57,889 nucleotides of DNA from an uncultured Desulfovibrio sp. (GTDB lineage Bacteria; Desulfobacterota; Desulfovibrionia; Desulfovibrionales; Desulfovibrionaceae), in NCBI GenBank assembly GCA_947038175.1, contig CAMQVJ010000004.1, forward strand, positions 1 through 57,889, read 5' to 3'. A program made the translations under genes and the position numbers. This document shows, one piece after another, positions 37,154 to 45,864 of this stretch (within the stretch, counting starts at the first letter, position 1; every line of letters begins with the position of its first letter). The notes below the pieces were generated by a model that saw only the letters and a program-made list of their open reading frames with translations, had not been told where the DNA came from and did not search any database.

Positions 37154-38602
37154 TTATAGATACGGACTAATCACCCATGCCATCGCATTCTTTAAACGCT
37201 TAAGAAGCATTTTCAAATCGGAATCATCAAACTGATAATCTTCAGGTAAGACCAGTTTTGACTTCCTAATAATTTCGTCTGCATATGCGCTTAGTTCTCT
37301 ATTAAGTTCATGGGAAAACACTTCCATATTCAACTCAAAATTAAGGCTAAGACTACGAGGATCTAAATTCGTTGACCCAAGAAAGGTATACATATCATCA
37401 ATAAGAATAATTTTTGTGTGAGCAAAAGGGGGTGGTTGTCGGTAAACTTGCACACCAGAGCACAAAATGGGAGGCAACATATGCTCCGCTGCGCATGCCA
37501 CAAAAGGATGATCTAAAACTTCAGGTAAAACAATACGCACCTCAATCCCTCTTGCCACCGCACTACCGAGGGAAATAACAAGCTCTCGTGTGGGCAAAAA
37601 ATAGGGAGTAAATATGGTCACACGTTCTTTTGCAGCACTAATAACACCACAAATTAAATTCTGAATAGGCTCATCCGCAGAACCTGGCCCATCCATAATA
37701 AGACGAGCATCCATAGAGCCACAACATTCTGGTGTAATGGACAGAGAATTGTCTGTTTCTCCCGTAAGAAATACCCAGTCTAACAAAAACGCCTCACGTA
37801 AAGTGAGCACAATGGACCCATGACATTTAAAATGCAAATCTTGTACAGGGTTTTTATATTTTTCTGCTAAAACGTTTTTATCAGATATATTCATCCCCCC
37901 TGTAAAAGCGATAGTGTCACATAAAAGTAATTTTCTATGATTACGAAGATTTACAGAAACTTGCGGTGGAAAAAGTCGAAGTGGAATAAATTTTTTAATC
38001 GCTACACCATGGGCGCATAAACGTTTTTCATGTTTCTGAAACGCTTTCATACAACCAATACCATCAACAATAATACGCACATCAACACCACGATTATGGG
38101 CATCGATAAGAGCATCTACAAAAAACTTGCCATATTTTTCACCCATAAAAATATAGGTGCATAAATAAACTTCTTTCTTTGCCATTCTAATGGCATCAAG
38201 CATAAGAGGATACGCATGGTCACCGTTGTAAAGCGGAATAATTTCATTCCCTCCTTGTCTTGGCATGGGAGTCTTTTTTGATCCTACTTTTACAATATCA
38301 TGCTCTAGTTCATTGAAGGTATATGCAAATCCAGATGTATTGACTTTTTCTTTTATTTTTTCTAATTGTGTACGTCTATGTTTCGCAACCGCAAACATGA
38401 GTTTTCCTGCTCGGCTATCTACCCTATTCATACCAAATAAATAGTAGGAAAAGGTCCCCAGATAAGGCAAAAGGATAATAGCAGCAGCCCAACCAAGAGC
38501 GGCCTGAGGGTATTTTGTACGTAAAAGACAATGCACCAAGGCAACAGCAGCGATAGCATAACCAAGTACAAACATAATAAAAGCCAAAAGTTGAACAGAC
38601 AT
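37154..38602 (-). CDS. cls: Cardiolipin synthase (phospholipase D family)
   Basis: A 482-aa membrane enzyme that joins two phosphatidylglycerols (or PG and PE) into cardiolipin. Two N-terminal membrane helices (LLAFIMFVLGYAIAAVALVHCLL, LGWAAAIILLPYLGTFSYYL) precede two PLD active-site motifs: NHRKLLLCDTIAFTGGMN and HTKIILIDDMYTFLGSTNLD, both HxKxxxxD-type. Length is typical of ClsA. I chose the ATG at 38602, preceded by GAGGGAAAT, over the frame start at 38650. It stands alone, divergent from the unknown gene at 38818. Confidence 0.94.
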   Translation of the reverse strand: MSVQLLAFIMFVLGYAIAAVALVHCLLRTKYPQAALGWAAAIILLPYLGTFSYYLFGMNRVDSRAGKLMFAVAKHRRTQLEKIKEKVNTSGFAYTFNELEHDIVKVGSKKTPMPRQGGNEIIPLYNGDHAYPLMLDAIRMAKKEVYLCTYIFMGEKYGKFFVDALIDAHNRGVDVRIIVDGIGCMKAFQKHEKRLCAHGVAIKKFIPLRLFPPQVSVNLRNHRKLLLCDTIAFTGGMNISDKNVLAEKYKNPVQDLHFKCHGSIVLTLREAFLLDWVFLTGETDNSLSITPECCGSMDARLIMDGPGSADEPIQNLICGVISAAKERVTIFTPYFLPTRELVISLGSAVARGIEVRIVLPEVLDHPFVACAAEHMLPPILCSGVQVYRQPPPFAHTKIILIDDMYTFLGSTNLDPRSLSLNFELNMEVFSHELNRELSAYADEIIRKSKLVLPEDYQFDDSDLKMLLKRLKNAMAWVISPYL

Positions 38603-38817
38603 ATTTCCCTCGTATATAGTACTTTTAACATGCAAAAGATTTCTTTTCAAATATCAAGTTGAGTCGTTTTAAAATCTCTCAACAGAAAAGAATTCTTCCT
38701 AAAAAATGACAATTCACAAACCATATAATATATATATTTTTTTTGTTTTCACCATAGACAAAAGCCAGACAAATCGTTACTTTAAATTTATTCAATAAAT
38801 ACTCACAAGGAACGCAA

Positions 38818-39777
38818 ATGTCAACCAATCAAGACATCTGGAATTTACTCGAAGAATATCAAATCGGCGATACTTTCTTAGCAGAAAAATACGAAGAAAT
38901 TTCCCCAGAAAATCGATCACGCATAAAAACGGCGATAGCCTTTCACTTTAGCCTGCATAAAGCTCAAAATGAAGAAGAATTATATTATTCCCATACAAAC
39001 AGCGGTTTATTTTATGGCATTCACCAAAAAGCTGCCCCATTTCTTGTCTGTGTTCTTGAAGAGGGTTTTGCCTCCCCAGCACAGCTCCTAGCAACACTAT
39101 GCCCTGCTGTCATTGCAGGAGTAGAAAATATTTTCATTTTTTTAGCACAAAATACTGCTGATTCTATTCTAGGAAGTCTGGAATTATGTGGTATTGAAAA
39201 CATATACCTTCTTCATGAAAATACTTCCAAAATACAAGAAAAAGAAAATATTCAGATTATCATAAATTCCTTGGAATTACTGGCAGGAAACAATAAAAAT
39301 GAAGTAGGACGCCTTGTGCTTTTCTCAAAATGTGAACACATAAATGATTCCTTCATTTCATTAGAAGAAACAAGCACCAAGCTTTCCATCAAAGCTCATA
39401 TAGAAAAACACAGCCCAAGTGTATACGCAGAGCAAGAAAATTATAGTTACATCAATTTTGCCTATACATCTCCAACCCTTATGCCTTTCGACACGCTTTC
39501 TTCTGACTCTATGGGAGAGGAGTTGATCCATAATAACCATACAAAACTTTATGCCGACAACAACGCAAAAGCTTTTATAACACATCGCCATAAGGCCGCT
39601 ATCAACTTCAGCGTATCACAAACCCCTATCGCAGACATTTCCTTTGTTCCTCATAAGTCAGGTATTCAAAATTATGAGGAAGGCATGGAACTCTGTTATT
39701 TACATGCAAGTATTGATACTAATTTTTTCCTTAATAAGAAAATATCCGCACAAATGCCATGTACTGATATATCATAA
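38818..39777 (+). CDS. Unknown protein with a histidinol-dehydrogenase-like segment
   Basis: A 319-aa soluble protein. Around residues 75-130 the stretch PFLVCVLEEGFASPAQLLAT followed by LCPAVIAGVENIFIFLA and LELCGIENIYLL resembles the nucleotide-binding core of histidinol dehydrogenase or aldehyde-dehydrogenase-like folds (a PA-hxxAG pattern). The zinc- and substrate-binding motifs of HisD are not seen, and the protein is about 100 residues shorter. AAGGAACGCAA precedes the ATG. It lies before the EF-G paralogue in the same direction (160-bp gap). The gene is almost certainly real, but its role is unknown; the HisD resemblance is weak and by eye. Confidence 0.82.
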   Translation: MSTNQDIWNLLEEYQIGDTFLAEKYEEISPENRSRIKTAIAFHFSLHKAQNEEELYYSHTNSGLFYGIHQKAAPFLVCVLEEGFASPAQLLATLCPAVIAGVENIFIFLAQNTADSILGSLELCGIENIYLLHENTSKIQEKENIQIIINSLELLAGNNKNEVGRLVLFSKCEHINDSFISLEETSTKLSIKAHIEKHSPSVYAEQENYSYINFAYTSPTLMPFDTLSSDSMGEELIHNNHTKLYADNNAKAFITHRHKAAINFSVSQTPIADISFVPHKSGIQNYEEGMELCYLHASIDTNFFLNKKISAQMPCTDIS

Positions 39778-39934
39778 GGGTATCAAGGATATCTCAGTAT
39801 ACCATCTCATTTCATTCAATCACATACCACTTTATATAATTGAATAAATCCGTTTTTTTTTAGTTGAGACTTTAGCACAGATATAAAATTCACCTTCTTG
39901 CTATCACGCATTCTGGTGAATAAAAGAGACATAT

Positions 39935-42109
39935 ATGAAAAAAGAGTTAGCACGTTTGGAAAAGATAAGAAATGTCGGTATTATAGCCCATATTGATGCA
40001 GGAAAAACCACTGTTTCTGAACGTATGCTCTATTATACCCATAAAATTCACCGCATGGGCGAAGTGCACGACGGAAACGCCACCATGGACTTTATGCCAG
40101 AAGAACAAGAAAGAGGCATAACCATTACAGCGGCCAGTACTTTTTGTGAATGGGATAATCACGACATCAATCTTATTGATACCCCTGGACACGTGGACTT
40201 TACCATTGAAGTAGAACGCTCTCTGCGTGTACTTGATGGCGCCGTTGGGATTTTTTGCGCAGTGGGTGGCGTTGAACCACAGTCAGAAACTGTATGGCGA
40301 CAATCCGAAGCTTTAGGTGTTCCGAAATTAGCGTTCATTAATAAAATGGACAGAATAGGTGCAAATTTTGAAATCGTATTAGAAGCGATTAAAGAACGCC
40401 TTGGAGCAAACCCTCTTGCCATTCAAATTCCTCTTGGGGAAGGTGAAGAATTTTATGCAGTTGCAGACCTTATTAAGAAAGTAAAACTTGAGTTTGACGA
40501 AGAAGACCAAGGGGAAACCTTTTATACTCGTGAACTTGAGGGAGAAGAAATTGTTCTCGTTGATATGTGGCGAGAAAAAATGCTCGAATCCCTTGCCGAT
40601 ATTGATGAAACCTTTTTAGACATTTACATTACAGAAAAGCACAGTGAAGCAGACATTATACAAGCCCTTAGACGGGTTTGCATTGCACGCCTAGCCACAC
40701 CAACACTCATGGGTTCAGCCCTCAAAAATACAGGTATACAACCCCTTCTCGATGCACTTTGCATGTATTTGCCCTCCCCTCTTGATGTTGAGCCTCTTAG
40801 GGAGCTCTACTCCCCATACATACAAAGCAATCAAGAAAAAGCTGAAAAGAAGACGACGCCCAATAAAGAAGAGTGTGCTGAAGTAAAAAACACGAACCCC
40901 TTCCAAGCGCTTATATTTAAAGTGATTTTAGAAAACAAGAGAAAAATTGCCCTCTTGCGTCTTTATAATGGCACACTCAATGAAGGTATGCCTATACGAA
41001 ATATCACACAAAACTCCGATGAACGCATATCACATATGTACCGCTTGCATGCGGACTTTAGGGAAGATATTGAAACGGCAAAAGCAGGCGATATTGTTGC
41101 TGTTATGGGAATGAAAATGGCAAAAACAGGCGACACCCTTGGCATGCATGGTGATGATCATTTGCTTGAAAACCTCTTTGAATATAAGCCTGTTATTTCT
41201 CTAGCTTTTGAACCAAAAAATTCAGAAGACGCAGATGTCCTTGATGAAGCTCTTGAACGATACGCCCTAGAAGACCCCACTCTTACAGTGCAACTTGAAG
41301 AAGTTTCAGGAAACCGTTTAGTCTCTGGAATGGGAGAGCTTCACCTCGATGTTTTACAAGAACGTATAGTACGTGAATATAAAATTCAAGCACGGGTAGG
41401 CAACCCACAAGTTGTTTTACGAGAAACTATGCAAGACACTAACCCCATCCAAGCGCATGTTATTTTCAATAAAGAATTAGGTGAAGCAACCCATCACGGA
41501 GATATCACCCTCACCTTATCCGCCCGTAAGCGTGGAGAAGGCAATCTTATTGAATTTGCAAAGGATTTACAAGAATCCGAAGTATCTGAAAAATCACAAA
41601 ATAAATCAACACAAGCGCATAAAAAAAACGTGAAAGAAAACTCCACGCTCGCTCCTCAAAAAAAGCTCATAAAGGAGTTACAAGTCTTTCAAGCAGAGAT
41701 TTTACAAAGCATACACGACACCCTGCTTTCTGGCCCACAAACAGGCTACCCCTTGCAAGATATACATCTCACAATTACAGCAATGAACAAAACGAACATA
41801 AGCACCCAAATTGGCTTTCAAATGGCGACAAGCTTGGCCATAAAAGAAGCGCTCACAAAAGCAAAGCTTCTTATTTTAGAGCCGATCATGAGTGTTGAAA
41901 TCCAAGCTTATGATGAAAATTTAGGTGCATGCATCAACCTTTTCAACACATGCGGTGGTAAAGTGGAAGAAGTTCAGGATAGAGCAGGACTCAAATGCGT
42001 TTCAGGACTAGCCCCTATGCGTGAACTCTTCGGTTTTTCTACCCGCTTGCGCTCCGTAAGCCAAGGGCGTGCAGGGCTGCTCATGCGTTTCCATTCTTAT
42101 AATAATTAA
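39935..42109 (+). CDS. fusA: Elongation factor G paralogue
   Basis: A 724-aa translational GTPase: G1 AHIDAGKTTVSERML, switch RGITITAAST, G3 DTPGHVDFTIEVERSL, G4 INKMDRIGANF and G5 GSALKNTG, then EF-G domains II-V ending LFGFSTRLRSVSQGRAGLLM. It should promote ribosomal translocation or a related step such as recycling. Features unlike a typical str-operon EF-G: a charged insertion in domain II's approach (SNQEKAEKKTTPNKEECAE), a 35-residue Lys/Ser/Gln-rich insertion in domain IV (about 545-580) and no rps/tuf neighbours. It is therefore probably a second EF-G, though without the rest of the genome this is not certain. The ribosome site is weak (AAAAGAGACATAT). Confidence 0.93.
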   Translation: MKKELARLEKIRNVGIIAHIDAGKTTVSERMLYYTHKIHRMGEVHDGNATMDFMPEEQERGITITAASTFCEWDNHDINLIDTPGHVDFTIEVERSLRVLDGAVGIFCAVGGVEPQSETVWRQSEALGVPKLAFINKMDRIGANFEIVLEAIKERLGANPLAIQIPLGEGEEFYAVADLIKKVKLEFDEEDQGETFYTRELEGEEIVLVDMWREKMLESLADIDETFLDIYITEKHSEADIIQALRRVCIARLATPTLMGSALKNTGIQPLLDALCMYLPSPLDVEPLRELYSPYIQSNQEKAEKKTTPNKEECAEVKNTNPFQALIFKVILENKRKIALLRLYNGTLNEGMPIRNITQNSDERISHMYRLHADFREDIETAKAGDIVAVMGMKMAKTGDTLGMHGDDHLLENLFEYKPVISLAFEPKNSEDADVLDEALERYALEDPTLTVQLEEVSGNRLVSGMGELHLDVLQERIVREYKIQARVGNPQVVLRETMQDTNPIQAHVIFNKELGEATHHGDITLTLSARKRGEGNLIEFAKDLQESEVSEKSQNKSTQAHKKNVKENSTLAPQKKLIKELQVFQAEILQSIHDTLLSGPQTGYPLQDIHLTITAMNKTNISTQIGFQMATSLAIKEALTKAKLLILEPIMSVEIQAYDENLGACINLFNTCGGKVEEVQDRAGLKCVSGLAPMRELFGFSTRLRSVSQGRAGLLMRFHSYNN

Positions 42110-42153
42110 TTCACATCACAATCAAAAACACAACAAATCAAAAAGGTTATACC

Positions 42154-42963
42154 GTGCCACAATACAAAGCAACAGTAGTCGCAAAAAAAAGCTTAGGCCA
42201 ACACTTTCTCAAAAACGACAGTGTTATACAGCGTATTATTAATCTTGGAAATATCCAAGAAGACGAACAAGTTATGGAGATAGGACCAGGACCAGGAGCT
42301 CTTACCAATCTTTTGCGAGATTTGCGCTGTAGTAAATTATGGCTTTTAGAAAAAGACGACGCCTTTGCTCTTAAGCATGAAGAATACGCCGAAACAAAAA
42401 AACTTGAGCACATGAAAGTTTTTCATATGGATGCGCTCACTTTTGATTGGAAAAGCCTAGAAGGCGAATGGAAAATTATGGGGAATTTGCCCTATAACGT
42501 GGCGTCTCCACTTATGTGGGATATTGTGAGCCAAGTCCCCCAGCTAAAGAGCGCTGTATTTATGATTCAAAAGGAAGTTGCTCAACGCATTCGAGCCGCA
42601 GAAGGAAGCAAAACCTACGGCGCTTTATCTGTTTGGATACAAAGCTATTGCAAAGTTGAAAAGGGTTTTATTGTGAGCCCCACTGCTTTTTCGCCGCCGC
42701 CTAAAGTAGATTCCGAAGTTATTATTTTGAAACCGCTTCCAAAAGAAGCGCTCCCGAAAGACCCTAAAAATCTTTCACGCCTCATAAAAATAGGCTTTCA
42801 ACAACGAAGAAAACAGCTACACGGACTTTTGCAAAAAGCACTGCCTAAGGAATATAATCCCAATATATGGGATATTCTTGAACTTGATATGCATTGCCGA
42901 GCCGAAACCCTTAGTCCGCAAAAATTTCAACAATTATGCGCACTTCTTTTTCCGCAAAAATAA
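42154..42963 (+). CDS. rsmA: 16S rRNA dimethyladenosine transferase RsmA/KsgA
   Basis: A 269-aa SAM-dependent methyltransferase that dimethylates A1518 and A1519 of 16S rRNA during late 30S maturation. Motifs: KKSLGQHFLKNDSVIQRI, MEIGPGPGALTNLL (motif I), MGNLPYNVASPLM (the NLPY catalytic motif), VFMIQKEVAQRI and SPTAFSPPPKVDSEVI. The start is GTG at 42154 with AAGG upstream. It begins 44 bp after the EF-G paralogue in the same direction, so the two translation-related genes probably share a transcript. Confidence 0.96.
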   Translation: MPQYKATVVAKKSLGQHFLKNDSVIQRIINLGNIQEDEQVMEIGPGPGALTNLLRDLRCSKLWLLEKDDAFALKHEEYAETKKLEHMKVFHMDALTFDWKSLEGEWKIMGNLPYNVASPLMWDIVSQVPQLKSAVFMIQKEVAQRIRAAEGSKTYGALSVWIQSYCKVEKGFIVSPTAFSPPPKVDSEVIILKPLPKEALPKDPKNLSRLIKIGFQQRRKQLHGLLQKALPKEYNPNIWDILELDMHCRAETLSPQKFQQLCALLFPQK

Positions 42964-43011
42964 GAAAGCAAAAACAAAAAAATAATACTATTAGCACTTG
43001 GAATAATAACA

Positions 43012-43647
43012 TTACCACCAGTAACGAGGATATTTCTTTGTTCTAGACACATTATTGATAATCACACCAAACAAAACAAGAATAGTAGTACTTGTTACGC
43101 AAGGCGTTAAAACAAACCAATAGCCAATATCTTGGAAACTTTCAGAGCCAATAACAGCAAGTAAAGCGGTAGCGCCCCCTGGAGGGTGCATAGTCCTTGT
43201 TAGAAACATAAGTGCCAAAGCAAAAGAAACGGCAAAAGCCGCAGCAAAAATAGGCTCGTTATAGAGAAGCTGATACGCCGTCACACCTGAAAGTGCGGAA
43301 ATAAAATGCCCACCCACAACATTTCTTGGTTGGGAATAGATGCTGTCAGGCAAACCAAAAATAAGAACAGCGCTTGCCCCCATGGACGCAAAAAGTAAAG
43401 GATGTTCATCAGTTACAGACCTAAACTGTGAATCCATATAAAATATAAATGCAACACTAATAAACACACCACACCATGCCAAAAGTATGCTCAGAATATC
43501 TTCACGGGGAGGAACGGCTTCGCCACCTTTCATTTTGAGCAAATATTTTTTTAATCCAATCCGCTTACGTTCATAATCTTCCATGGAAGATGCGTTTTGG
43601 CGCAATTTCTTTTTTCGTATTACTTTTGTTTTCATATTTTTATCCAT
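43012..43647 (-). CDS. HPP-family integral membrane protein
   Basis: A 211-aa protein with a basic N-terminus and four or five membrane helices. The family signature is TRTMHPPGGATALLAV, and the upstream MGASAVLIFGLPDSIYSQPRNVVGGH is also typical. HPP proteins are usually annotated as CBS-associated membrane proteins; some act in nitrite transport in plants and cyanobacteria. No CBS domain is present here. Two start choices exist (43647 and 43635), neither with a strong ribosome site. It converges on rsmA with a 48-bp gap. The function is not established. Confidence 0.88.
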   Translation of the reverse strand: MDKNMKTKVIRKKKLRQNASSMEDYERKRIGLKKYLLKMKGGEAVPPREDILSILLAWCGVFISVAFIFYMDSQFRSVTDEHPLLFASMGASAVLIFGLPDSIYSQPRNVVGGHFISALSGVTAYQLLYNEPIFAAAFAVSFALALMFLTRTMHPPGGATALLAVIGSESFQDIGYWFVLTPCVTSTTILVLFGVIINNVSRTKKYPRYWW

Positions 43648-43988
43648 TTTTACTTACTTTTCATTATTATAAAGGATAAAAGCCTTATTTCAATTACTTT
43701 CTATGGGAAATTATTTTTTAGTATTTACAAAAGAAAAGAAAACCAAGCAAAACCTAAAAACGTACTTTGCTTCCTATTCTCATGTTTTTTAACACACAAT
43801 CATATCAGTACAAACTACTCTAACTCTATACTTTACGCAAGTAAACTCCTAACCATGTCGAGCCAATGCGTATTGACTTAATAAAAAACACACCTAATGT
43901 ATCTATATAGGTTTTTACACAGACCAATAATTACCTCTATGCTTCAGTAATAAAATTTATAACAGCAAATATATAAGGCAGACATATT
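43648..43988. other. Intergenic region between divergent HPP and ferredoxin-like genes
   Basis: About 340 bp, AT-rich, no coding frame. CCTA-atgtatctata-TAGG (around 43892-43910) is a weak dyad. No recognisable FNR/HcpR-type palindrome or sigma-54 site. Confidence 0.4.
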
Positions 43989-44882
43989 ATGATGAGACAA
44001 ATGATAAAAATAAACCTTGATAAATGTAATGGATGCGGAATATGCATACAAGCGTGCCATGAAGGGGCGCTCGAACTTATTGATGGAAAAGCACAAATTA
44101 TCAAAGATGATTATTGCGACGGGTTAGGCAATTGCCTACCTGTCTGTCCTATGGATGCTATTAGTTTTGAAATGAGAGAGGCTGTTGATTTTGATGAAGA
44201 AGCGGTCGTGGAAAATATGATAAAACTAGGCAAGGAAGTTCCAGACGATTTAAAATCTTTTATAAAAAAAGACAGTAAACAACAAAAGAACGTAGAACAA
44301 AGCCAGTCACAAAACAAAAATACAGCGACTGAGAAGAATCTCCTAACACCAACAAAAGCAGGAACGCCACTCAAAGAGATATCATTAACACAAAATAATA
44401 CTCCACATAAATGCCCAGGGTCAATGGCAAAATCTTTTTCTCCCCAAAATTCTTCCCTGCAAAGTCTAAGCAATCATCAAAGTCCCCAAGAATCAAACCA
44501 CGAACAATCACAATTGCGACAATGGCCAGTACAAATTAAACTTGCCCCAAGCAATGCTTCCTTCTTTGATAATGCCCATTTACTTATAGCCGCAGACTGC
44601 TCCGCCTATTCCTACGCAAATTTTCATAAGGATTTTATGCGTAATAAGGTAACTCTTATTGGGTGCCCTAAATTAGACGATGTGGACTATACAGAAAAAT
44701 TAACAGAAATCATATCAAACCATAGCATAAAAAGTGTCACCCTTGTTCGCATGGAAGTACCTTGCTGTTCAGGTATGGAAAAAGCCGTCGTGAACGCATT
44801 AAAGAGAAGCTTACAAAAAACAGATATACTTATTCCTTGGAACATCGTTATTCTCAGCACTGATGGCAAAATTATAGAATAA
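43989..44882 (+). CDS. Two-cluster 4Fe-4S ferredoxin protein with a C-terminal Cys domain
   Basis: A 297-aa protein. The N-terminal ~65 residues are a 2[4Fe-4S] ferredoxin (CNGCGICIQACHEGALEL, then CDGLGNCLPVCPMDAISF). A ~100-residue polar, probably disordered linker follows, with a CPGS motif near residue 138. The C-terminal ~110 residues (NAHLLIAADCSAYSYANFHKD, VTLIGCPKLDDVDYTEKL, VRMEVPCCSGMEKAV) carry three conserved-looking Cys sites. Proteins of this layout are common in anaerobes and often annotated only as ferredoxin-like. An electron-transfer or redox-sensing role is inferred; no partner enzyme is next to it. AAGGCAG precedes the ATG; starts at 43992 and 44001 are alternatives. A large terminator follows. 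Confidence 0.88.
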   Translation: MMRQMIKINLDKCNGCGICIQACHEGALELIDGKAQIIKDDYCDGLGNCLPVCPMDAISFEMREAVDFDEEAVVENMIKLGKEVPDDLKSFIKKDSKQQKNVEQSQSQNKNTATEKNLLTPTKAGTPLKEISLTQNNTPHKCPGSMAKSFSPQNSSLQSLSNHQSPQESNHEQSQLRQWPVQIKLAPSNASFFDNAHLLIAADCSAYSYANFHKDFMRNKVTLIGCPKLDDVDYTEKLTEIISNHSIKSVTLVRMEVPCCSGMEKAVVNALKRSLQKTDILIPWNIVILSTDGKIIE

Positions 44883-44957
44883 ATATAAACCATGAATAAC
44901 ATTATGGCATAATAAATGTCTGTTATCAAATAAAAAAGTATACCTTTCCCTAAATAA

Positions 44958-45016
44958 AAAAACTTCACTCTCATTATAATTTTCGTAAGGGAAATAATAA
45001 CGGGAGTGAAGTTTTT
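44958..45016. terminator. Large nested bidirectional terminator
   Basis: A perfect 13-bp outer stem (44958-44970 with 45004-45016) encloses an ATTAT/ATAAT and ATTTTC/GAAAT inner hairpin. The A run on the left and T run on the right suit termination from both sides of this convergent junction. Confidence 0.78.
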
Positions 45017-45096
45017 ATATATCTATAAGAGACAGAAGGGTAGCAAGAAAAAAAATTGCTTTTCTTGCAAAATCTAAACACTGTTCTCACTATTAC

Positions 45097-45128
45097 AAAA
45101 AAAAAGGAAAGAGATTTTACTCCCTTCC
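45097..45128 (-). terminator. Terminator downstream of the ZraP-like gene
   Basis: On the minus strand GGAAGGGAG, a 6-nt loop and CTCTTTCC form an imperfect stem followed by nine T. It lies about 170 bp past the stop codon of the ZraP-like gene. Confidence 0.6.
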
Positions 45129-45152
45129 CTTCTTGATGCAGCTATCATTTGT

Positions 45153-45167
45153 AGATAGTTATTATCA
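45153..45167. promoter_or_regulatory. Fur-box-like sequence
   Basis: AGATAGT-T-ATTATCA matches the 7-1-7 Fur consensus TGATAAT-N-ATTATCA at 12 of 14 positions. It is flanked by a further CTATC...GATAG dyad on the left. Oddly, it lies between two convergent genes and not before any annotated start. Confidence 0.35.
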
Positions 45168-45297
45168 ATTGTGATTAGTTATGCACACATTCGTGCTTGC
45201 CTCCAGATACACCTGACATGAGTATTATACAATAGACGTTTAGCCTTTGATTACCATAGAAGCATCTTGATAAATAACTCGTAAAATGAAGCGCTCT

Positions 45298-45864
45298 TTA
45301 CATATTATTGTGCATTTGCATATTGCCATGACCTTGGCCGTTGCCTTGCATATTGCCATGACCTTGGCCATTTCCTTGCATGTTACCATGGCCTTGGCCG
45401 TTGCCTTGCATATTACCATGACCTTGGCCGTTGCCACGACCGTGATACTTACCATGCATGCCATCACGCCCGCTCATACGATGACCATAAGCGGAATATT
45501 CAATCCCAAGCTTTGATTCTACATCTTTAGAGAACGCCATATGATTGTCTTCCATTTTATCATTCAAGACAGTGATTTCTTTAGCTAATTTTGAAATATA
45601 TTCAGGACTTGCATTACCATTATTCCTCAAAGCCTTAAGCTCCATACGCTTCGCTCTTAGCTCGCTTCTAAGTGGTCGCATTGTATTATAATTATCTTCA
45701 CACATCACATCGAGTTTACTTTGCTGCTCTTCTGAAAGTTGAACAGAAGCATGATTATTACCATAATTATTATGTCCTAAAGAATTAGCATCCGCATAAC
45801 CTGCACCCAAAGTAAGAACACCAAGAACCGCCAAACTAGAAATAATTGTATTTATTTTCATCAT
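45298..45864 (-). CDS. ZraP/Spy-like periplasmic protein with Gly/His/Asn/Met/Gln repeat tail
   Basis: A 188-aa exported protein. Signal peptide (MMKINTIISSLAVLGVLTLGAG, cleaved after ADA), then a helical domain with LSEEQQSKLDVMCEDNYNTM and RPLRSELRAKRMELKALRNN, typical of the zinc-resistance-associated (ZraP) or CpxP/Spy periplasmic chaperones. The C-terminal ~45 residues are four copies of a GNGQGHGNMQ decapeptide, rich in His and Met and so a plausible metal (Zn, Cu, Ni) buffer. GGAG precedes the ATG ATG. No two-component zraSR genes are adjacent. The domain identification is moderately firm; metal binding is inference. Confidence 0.88.
   Translation of the reverse strand: MMKINTIISSLAVLGVLTLGAGYADANSLGHNNYGNNHASVQLSEEQQSKLDVMCEDNYNTMRPLRSELRAKRMELKALRNNGNASPEYISKLAKEITVLNDKMEDNHMAFSKDVESKLGIEYSAYGHRMSGRDGMHGKYHGRGNGQGHGNMQGNGQGHGNMQGNGQGHGNMQGNGQGHGNMQMHNNM
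45316..45435 (-). repeat. Four 30-bp tandem repeats (GNGQGHGNMQ coding)
   Basis: Four exact 30-bp periods at 45316-45345, 45346-45375, 45376-45405 and 45406-45435, differing from one another at only a few positions. All stay in the frame of the ZraP-like gene, so copy number changes would lengthen or shorten its metal-binding tail in ten-residue steps. Confidence 0.95.

Noticed and set aside
45023-45036. TATAAGAGACAG, identical to the last 12 nt of the Tn5 mosaic end used in tagmentation libraries
   Set aside because: Only 12 nt match, the rest of the mosaic end does not, and there is no sign of a chimeric join; probably chance, though reads could be checked.
45316-45435. The 30-bp repeats as a CRISPR array
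   Set aside because: There are no spacers: the units are contiguous and in frame within a coding gene. No CRISPR array was seen anywhere in the window.
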